Source: Mytilisepta virgata
Taxonomy: Eukaryota > Mollusca > Bivalvia > Mytilida > Mytilidae
Assembly (NCBI GenBank): GCA_028015205.1
Contig: CM051511.1
Span: 31,984,001 to 32,048,000 of the forward strand
Direction: 5' to 3'
DNA length: 64,000 nt
Shown here: one piece after another, positions 58,701 through 64,000 of the stretch
How the letters are laid out: each line of letters starts with the position of its first letter
Position numbering within the stretch: the stretch's first letter is position 1
Made by a program: the position numbers and the translations under genes
Notes under the pieces: model-generated
The model's input: only the letters and a program-made list of their open reading frames with translations
Told to the model about the DNA's origin: nothing
Database searches by the model: none

Positions 58701-60547
58701 TTGAACTCTGAAAATTCTGTCAATTTTTATTGTGAGCGCTCTCATGCCTACATGCCTTAATGGATTAAAAAATACTGTTAAATTTGTACTAACACGATTT
58801 ATCGCAAATCGTTCAAAATTAACAGTCAACCATTGAAACAGACAATCAAACAATTCTTTAAGAATAAGAAAGAATACGAATACTCATATAATGAATAGCT
58901 TAATAATTTTAATTTTCTTCTTAATACTTAATGAAAATATACTTGTAATGTTGACCAGTCCAACCTATCCTGTAATACCTTACACTGCATAGAAGGTTTT
59001 GTAAAATTTATCTATATAATTATTGTTAAAATATTATTATTTAGACTGTCTGTTATATTGTACCTTGTAATAGGGTAAGAGCTTTTATAGGCTTTACTTG
59101 CTGCCCAATCCAATCCAGTTTTCTTCTGAATAGAATATTTTTTAAACTAAAATAATAACTTTAATAATTTAAATCAAAAATACATAAATATACGGAGCAA
59201 ACGGGTTGGTAGAATGCTGAATAATGGCCTGAAAAACGAATAGAGAATAATAGCCAAAAATAAAATATATATACAATATTCTATATATTAAAAAATAAGT
59301 TAAAATGGATAGTGAATATATGGAAAAAATAACAATTACAGAAAATATCAATTGTATATATGCTCCAAAAAAATTTTTATTTCACATATAATACATTAAT
59401 TATTTTTTAAAAATCTTTATCAAAAGAAATGCATTTCATTTGCAACTTATACGTGAAGCATACAAGCATAACTCCAACCTTTTTATTTGCAATATATAAT
59501 TTCTGACCTAAATAATTTTAGCCAGAAAGGATTCTAAAAAAAGTAACCATTCTCTAAAAGCATTGACTAAATACGGAATTTGACACCCCTTTCAAATCCG
59601 CAACCCATTCGGGAAATGTGACGATCAATTAGTTTCCGCTCAAAAGTTTTGGCTTTTTATATAAACACATTTTTGATGTGTATGAATTAGTACTTTAATT
59701 TAATGAATTTTACTCTTATCATGACATCATTCTAATTTTATAATAAATGAAAACAAAACAAAATAAATAAAATAGAAAAAAATAAAAGGATAAAAAATGA
59801 TAAACTAGAAAGCTATTGTTGAAATCGAAAGATATCACCACAACCCTCTCAATTAGTACATGTAGTAGGGACACTTACCCAAAATAAATCTAAAACCTTA
59901 TTGTCATTTACATATATTGTGCAATCGTTCTATGAAGCAATTAGATAAAAAAGTTTGGTAACCAGATGTAAAGAAATTAAATACATAAATTGAAATATAA
60001 AAGAGGAATTTAGGTTAGAAGTCAAATTCACAATTTTAGAAATTCGATCCCAGTGGAACCCAAGCTTGAAAATCAAAATGTTAAAATCTCATTATTGCAC
60101 ATCTAAATATAACAATATTGTTAAGAAATGATATCTTCAATTGAAAAGTGAACTTTACCTCACGGGCTCTTATATTGACAATTTTCGAAGTTCGATTCCT
60201 GAGTGCCTGAAGTTAAGAAGATAAAAATTATAAGACCTTATTTTACATCTACAGGTATTAAGCAAACAGTTTGTAGAGTATTAAATTCTATTATCTCAAA
60301 ACTAAATAATATTTAAATTTTAAATAAAGACGTGCGAAGGATTTCAGAAAGAGGATCAGTATTTAAGAGGATTCAAGAATTGATGATTTTATTGGTGAAT
60401 TCAGAAAGTATTGATATTTACGCAATGTATGTAACTGTACTGCTATATTCATAATAAAGCATCATTCCTTTACAGAAGTTTGAGTACAAATTTTATTGAA
60501 ATACTGCCTGAAAGAATATTTCAAAACCTAGCGAATCTGGAAGACCT
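52571..60547 (+). CDS. leucine-rich-repeat protein gene, 5' part (4 exons)
   Basis: The exons are 52571-52740 (signal peptide and LRRNT), 55100-55171, 57745-57816 and 60476-60547 (one LRR each). Every junction is phase 2, the usual arrangement for one-LRR-per-exon genes, which lets repeats be gained or lost in frame. The last two exons are near copies in a duplicated block. Such proteins are secreted or membrane receptors for recognition or adhesion (Toll, LRIG or VLR-like families); which one cannot be told from four exons. The gene must continue beyond 60547, probably past an LTR element at 61614 and the end of the window. The donor of the first exon is abnormal (GC). Confidence 0.65.
52770..54590. 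other. first intron of the LRR gene, no recognised insert
   Basis: AT-rich, with some short ORFs that show no family resemblance. A local repeat of TGAACWGAGCAAGCT occurs near 53765 and 53855. Confidence 0.4.
54595..54950 (+). mobile_element. palindrome-cored MITE, copy 2
   Basis: Inverted counterpart of 17355-17720. The arms are GAATTTATCAATGTGTAACC and GTTTACACATTGATAAATTC, flanked by AATAAAGGTAATTTT and its complement. The outer arm (TAGCCAATGAAATTACTGCA) is also shared. It ends about 150 bp before LRR exon 1. Confidence 0.8.
55100..55171 (+). CDS. LRR exon 1
   Basis: 72 nt, after CTTCAG and before GTAAGTG. It encodes YLNGNGINTISGGIFDDAI and ends SVTH plus two nucleotides. The pattern x-L-x-x-N-x-I-x-x-I-x-x-x-x-F is a standard LRR. 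It continues the expected TEK-I/L start left by the cap exon. Confidence 0.75.
55380..56180 (+). repeat. dispersed repeat, same family as 4080-4610
   Basis: It starts near ATCACCTGATGTCCGTCGTC and ends AAGGTGAGCGATATAGGCTC and TTAGGAGCCTCTAG, the complement of the ending at 4080. It has internal degenerate units with GGCAACTSTTACTA-type words and includes a perfect hairpin at 55672-55722. Confidence 0.65.
55672..55722. repeat. perfect 22-bp inverted repeat with 7-bp loop
   Basis: AGTCTTGAAACGGAACAACA-TA at 55672-55693 pairs exactly with 55701-55722. There is no T run after it, and on a transcript it would be a very stable hairpin inside the LRR gene's intron. Confidence 0.9.
56873..58507 (+). 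repeat. tandem duplication, copy 1 (contains LRR exon 2)
   Basis: It aligns with 59391-61612 from CATTAATTATTTTW-AAA through the LRR exon to AAAATGTGTATCATAG. Relative to copy 2 it lacks about 120 bp near 57200, about 80 bp near 57345 and the SINE. Confidence 0.9.
57745..57816 (+). CDS. LRR exon 2
   Basis: 72 nt, after TTTACAG and before GTAAGTA. It encodes LLTANFIEILPERIFQNL followed by TNLEH, a textbook LRR (L-x-x-N-x-I-x-x-L-P-x-x-x-F-x-x-L-x-x-L-x-x-L). Its duplicate at 60476 differs at a few codons. Confidence 0.85.
58440..58760. repeat. degenerate tandem units, GTAAGCGCTCTCACGCCT
   Basis: The block GTRAGCGCTCTCAYGCCTACAT appears near 58448, 58572 and 58732, in units of about 130-160 bp. 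Only the first unit is present in duplication copy 2, where the LTR element interrupts it. Confidence 0.65.
60476..60547 (+). CDS. LRR exon 3 (duplicate of LRR exon 2)
   Basis: 72 nt with the same acceptor and donor. It encodes SLSTNFIEILPERIFQNL followed by ANLED. Differences from 57745-57816 cluster at the variable positions at the start (LLTAN against SLSTN) and end (TNLEH against ANLED), while the IEILPERIFQNL core is unchanged. Both splice sites are intact, so both copies could be used. Confidence 0.85.
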
Positions 60548-60608
60548 GTAAGTATGCCATGTCTGATTTCTATGCTTTTATGAATGATTAAAACGCCAAC
60601 AACGTGCT

Positions 60609-60967
60609 GACCGACTCGGTGGTCTCGTGGTAGCGTGCTCGCCCCGAGTGCGGAAGGTCGCGGGTTCGATATCCGACCGGGTCAAACCAAAGACATTAAA
60701 ACTGGTATTTGCTGCTTCTCCGCCAAGCACGCGGCATCTAGGAGTAAGAACAAAGACTGGTCGGCTCGGAGTCAGTATAATGTGTCCGAGTGAGGTGATA
60801 TGTCTTTTTGCGGACAGTTACCTCGTGAGCTAGCACATTAAAAATCCGACTTAGCGTGTCGGTCTAGTACAAAGCAGGGATCATATTCATTATCATATCA
60901 ACATGTTCTCGTCCTGATATGCACCTGGTTGCCACTTGCCGTTAAACAGCAATTCATCCATCCATCC
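60609..60967 (+). mobile_element. tRNA-derived SINE, copy 3, with target duplication
   Basis: The best-preserved copy. The head is ACCGACTCGGTGGTCTCGTG, GTAGCGTGCTCGC (box A region) and CGCGGGTTCGATATCC (box B region). A body of about 250 bp follows, then a (ATCC)3 tail. It is flanked by CCAACAACGTGCT (60596-60608) and CCAACAACCTGCT (from about 60966). Duplication copy 1 has the single CCAACAACGTGCTTACT at about 57868, the empty site. Confidence 0.9.
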
Positions 60968-61613
60968 AACAACCTGCTTACTGTAAAAAACGATTTTATT
61001 ATGGCGTATCGTTTTCGCTTTGCAAGTAAAGATATATAATGGGCACCACGCGTTTGAAGTCAAAGTCAAATTAACAAGCCATTCTATTGAAACTCACCAA
61101 AGAAACTATCAGAACGGGCAGATAAAAAGTATGCGTTCTGTTTTTCGTTTACTTTTCTACCGTTTTCTTTTGATTTCTCATATTTTTTTTAAATCAAAAT
61201 GGTTGTTACGTTAAAAGCCGTAATCTATCACTTCTTTTACATAATTTCCGTTTTTGTCATATTAGAATGAAAATAATTCATTGTTGCTAGGGATAAAAGT
61301 TTCCTCTAATACTGTTACGCATGTTAAAATCTAAAACAAACATATGAATCTCATGATTTATTTCTTAATTTGTTTTTCTGTTCTTCATCTTAGATTGGAC
61401 TCTTTTGAGGCAGGAGATATTTGCCACTTGGCACATTCTACGTTCATCCGAAATGTTTTAATGGGGAAAGGAGTGTTGTTCATTTATCTTTACTATTATG
61501 TGCTTTTTTGTTCCCCACCGCAACGCCGAGCGTCCGTCTGTGCATCCGTCCGACATTGTAAGCGCTCTCACGCCTACATTTTCAGTGCATTTTTATAAAA
61601 TGTGTATCATAGA

Positions 61614-62219
61614 TGTTATGATATTGTAATTATTATATTTATTTATCTTGGCCTAATTTGTTTTGCGTAGCCTTATAACATGTATACTATGTTTACATAA
61701 TACTTATAGTTGTTTACCAAATAATGTTATAACTGCGCAGTTTAGAAATCACTGGAACAATAATGGATACTGATGGAATAACTAGAACTTTCTATTTGAC
61801 TTACGTAATAATTATGGTGTGATTCGAACTTCTACCGTATTCCAGAAGTTTCCGTTCTACAGTATATATATGGACACGAAAGTTAAACTTGCAGATCATA
61901 GCATATTGGACCGTACATAGACAATCTTGTGTTCTCAGCTGTTGGATTTATTTACGTTTCACACATCGTACTTGACAGACTTTATTTTCGTTACATCATA
62001 CTAGATTGTGACTGATTGGATATAATATTCCGTTTGGATTCAGGCAACAGTGACCAGAATTCCGGATCAAGAAAAAACAGGATTTTGAACAGTTAAGTTG
62101 ACATTTTTATTTTTGTGTAATACTTTTTGTAAACTTTGTATATAATAAATCTTGTTAAATTTTATTATTGATTTGTGTCTTTTGTTGGCTATAATTTAAA
62201 GGTGATTTCGGCCGTAACA
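61614..62219 (+). mobile_element. 5' long terminal repeat of a Ty3/gypsy-like retrotransposon
   Basis: 606 bp running from TGTTATGATATTG to GGCCGTAACA (TG...CA ends), with a TATATATGGACACG near 61864 as a possible promoter element and AATAAATCTTGTTAAA near 62145 as a polyadenylation signal. Its left border is precise because duplication copy 1 continues uninterrupted after ATCATAG. Confidence 0.8.
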
Positions 62220-62221
62220 GA

Positions 62222-62246
62222 AATTGGGGGCTCGTCTCGGGATAAC
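62222..62246 (+). promoter_or_regulatory. primer-binding site, tRNA-Pro type
   Basis: TGGGGGCTCGTCTCGGGAT lies a few bases after the LTR. It is the 18-nt complement of the tRNA-Pro 3' end known from retroviral and retrotransposon primer sites, with one extra base in the middle. Confidence 0.75.
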
Positions 62247-62310
62247 GTTAATATCTTATTAAAATTTTTTCAGTATTTTTTATTAGAGATAGCCAACAAA
62301 ATTCTACAAA

Positions 62311-64000
62311 ATGGAATTTGATGCTGGTAAATTTTTGAAAACGCCAGACCTGGAAGGGTTTGATAAATTAAAGAAAGAAGAATTAGTTTTGCTTGCTAAA
62401 CATCTAAAAATAGATTTTAGAACATCTATGAGAAAACAAATTATAAAAAATTTGGTAATAGACAATTTAGTTGATCTAGAAATTTTTGGTGAAGAGGCTC
62501 TTGACCTCAAGGTCGAAAATGTTGATGCTTTAAAATTAAAACAGCTTGAATTAGAACACGAACTTAAATTAAAACAATTGGAAAAACAATTTGAAAACGA
62601 AGTTAAATTAAAACAATTAGAAAAAGAAAAAGAAGAAAAACAGGCAGAACTTGAAATGAGGGAAAGGTTAGAGATGGAGAAAATAAAAATAGAAATGGCT
62701 AAAGTAGAAAGCAACACTAAGTCAAAATCAGAACATTTTGAAGCAGCAAAAAATATACGTTTGGTTCCTAAATTTTGTGAAAAAACGGTGGATAAATTTT
62801 TTCCACAATTTGAGAAAATTGCTCAAAATTTGAAATGGCCAAAGCCTTATTGGACTACTATGCTGCAAAGTGTTTTTGTGGGCAAGGCCGCTGAAATTTA
62901 CTCAGCTCTATCTTCGGAAAAAAGTTCTGATTATGACACTGTTAAACAGGAAGTTTTGAAAGCTTATGAGCTAGTGCCAGAAGCATATAGACAGAAATTT
63001 AGGTCTTATAAAAAGTTTGAAACACAAACCTATGTTGAATTTGCTAGGGAAAAAGAAGATTTATTTGATAAATGGCTTACGTCAAAGAAAATAGATAAAA
63101 ATTTTGATAAATTAAGACAATTAATGTTATTAGAAGAGTTCAAGCAGTGTGTTAATTTAGACTTAAAAACACATTTAGATGACAAAACTGTTGAGACATT
63201 GCAAGATGCAGCTGTTGTTTCCGATAATTATACCATTTCACATAAAAGAAGTTTCAAAGGTCAAAATTTTAATACTTCTAGCGGAAATTACAAAAATCAA
63301 AGCACTGAGCGTACTGATATTAAGCCTGTTGCACAGAATAAGAGTCCGTCTAGTTATAACATGTCTGGTCCAAAATTTGATACTTTTGAGAAGAAGTCAC
63401 TAACTTGTGCTTATTGTAAGAAAAATGGTCACCTGATGGCTGATTGTTTTAGACTCCAGAAGAAGAATGAAAGAGATCATAAGCCCAAGTCCAGTGCTTG
63501 TACGACACCCGTTGTTACCAATAAGTTGGAATGTCCTGCGAGTCAGGCTTTTAAGTCCAGTTTTTGTGATTACATGGAGGATTATAAGCCCTTTATGTCT
63601 GATGGGTTTGTTTCTATTGTTGATAATACTACTCCTCAGCCTATTAAGATTTTACGGGACACTGGAGCTTCTCAGTCGTTGTTGTTAGAAGGTGTGTTGC
63701 CTTTGTCCGAGGAGACGTCCGTTGGTGCCTCCGTTTTGTTACGAGGTGTGGAGTTAGGTTGTATAGATGTTCCCCTCCATCGTATTTATTTGAAGTCAGA
63801 TTTAATTACTGGACCAGTTGTTGTGGGTGTTCGTCCTACTCTCCCTGTAGAGGGTGTTTCATTATTGCTAGGAAATGATCTAGCTAGGAACAAAGTGGTT
63901 GCTGAACCAATTGTTACAAGTGAACCGGTGGTCGATGTTAAATCACCTGAAGATGATGCTGAACTGTATCCAGCTTGTGTTGTTACTAGGGCGATGGCAA
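62311..64000 (+). CDS. Gag-protease polyprotein of a Ty3/gypsy-like retrotransposon, open to the right
   Basis: The ATG at 62311 opens a frame of 563 codons without a stop to the end of the window. Parts in order: SAP-like helices (residues 8-60), Lys/Glu-rich coiled coil (70-135), a SCAN/capsid-like helical domain (about 145-300; FFPQFEKIAQNLKWP, then WTTMLQSVFVGKAAEIYSAL), a CCHC zinc knuckle (CAYCKKNGHLMADC, near residue 366), and an aspartic protease with the active site LRDTGAS (Asp near residue 450). Reverse transcriptase, RNase H and integrase should follow outside the window. The intact frame and clean LTR indicate a recent insertion. It encodes a retrotransposon particle, not a host gene. 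Confidence 0.85.
   Translation, partial: MEFDAGKFLKTPDLEGFDKLKKEELVLLAKHLKIDFRTSMRKQIIKNLVIDNLVDLEIFGEEALDLKVENVDALKLKQLELEHELKLKQLEKQFENEVKLKQLEKEKEEKQAELEMRERLEMEKIKIEMAKVESNTKSKSEHFEAAKNIRLVPKFCEKTVDKFFPQFEKIAQNLKWPKPYWTTMLQSVFVGKAAEIYSALSSEKSSDYDTVKQEVLKAYELVPEAYRQKFRSYKKFETQTYVEFAREKEDLFDKWLTSKKIDKNFDKLRQLMLLEEFKQCVNLDLKTHLDDKTVETLQDAAVVSDNYTISHKRSFKGQNFNTSSGNYKNQSTERTDIKPVAQNKSPSSYNMSGPKFDTFEKKSLTCAYCKKNGHLMADCFRLQKKNERDHKPKSSACTTPVVTNKLECPASQAFKSSFCDYMEDYKPFMSDGFVSIVDNTTPQPIKILRDTGASQSLLLEGVLPLSEETSVGASVLLRGVELGCIDVPLHRIYLKSDLITGPVVVGVRPTLPVEGVSLLLGNDLARNKVVAEPIVTSEPVVDVKSPEDDAELYPACVVTRAMA

Larger units (their letters stand above)
59391..61612 (+). repeat. tandem duplication, copy 2 (contains LRR exon 3, a SINE and the start of an LTR insertion)
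   Basis: The counterpart of 56873-58507. It gained a SINE at 60609-60967, and its right side is cut by the LTR element at 61614. Both insertions therefore post-date the duplication or hit only this copy. Confidence 0.9.

Noticed and set aside
60610..60690. Functional tRNA gene
   Set aside because: It belongs to a three-copy SINE family with target duplications.

Overview
This is an AT-rich animal genomic window, most likely from a bivalve mollusc and probably a mussel (Mytilidae). The evidence is small exons with GT/AG introns, long repeat-filled introns and intergenic DNA, a decayed BEL/Pao retrotransposon, tRNA-headed SINEs with (ATCC)n tails, a cysteine-rich secreted peptide gene that looks like a mussel antimicrobial peptide gene, and a YqaJ-type SWIM zinc-finger module of a kind I associate with bivalve and cnidarian mobile genes. 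Species is an inference; nothing here fixes it.

Layout. (1) 457-17293, minus strand: the first ten recognisable exons of one large gene. Every exon junction is in phase (1075 codons, open to the left of the window). It encodes an N-terminal coiled coil, a module ending in a CxC...CxH SWIM zinc finger, long disordered Ser/Thr/Gln-rich segments, a YxxxxLL eIF4E-binding motif, and the beginning of an eIF4G-like MIF4G domain. (2) 17300-26060: repeat-rich DNA with palindromic MITEs, scrambled reverse-transcriptase remnants, homopolymer G/C tracts and a threefold fold-back around a G tract. (3) 26070-27911, plus strand: a small secreted-peptide locus with a 5'UTR exon, a signal-peptide exon and two alternative 3' exons. 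One 3' exon encodes a Lys/Arg/Trp-rich linear peptide and the other an eight-cysteine peptide. Pieces of this locus recur at 29371-29560 and 31768-32430. (4) 32440-33190: a tandem repeat of about 360 bp. (5) 33490-38720: a broken BEL/Pao element. (6) 40976-49655: a long terminal-inverted-repeat element with three internal copies, itself interrupted by a TTAA-flanked 2.3 kb element that carries a SINE. (7) 52571-60547, plus strand: the start of a secreted or membrane leucine-rich-repeat gene. It has a signal peptide/LRRNT exon followed by three 72-nt LRR exons, the last two in a tandem duplication of about 2.5 kb. (8) 61614-64000, plus strand: a 5' LTR, a tRNA-Pro-type primer-binding site and an uninterrupted Gag-protease ORF of a Ty3/gypsy-like retrotransposon that runs off the window.

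The two observations most worth pursuing are the apparent fusion of a SWIM module to an eIF4G-like translation factor, and the peptide locus in which one signal-peptide exon is phase-compatible with two entirely different candidate antimicrobial peptides. All gene models are hand-built from splice signals and reading phase; no transcript or database support was available.
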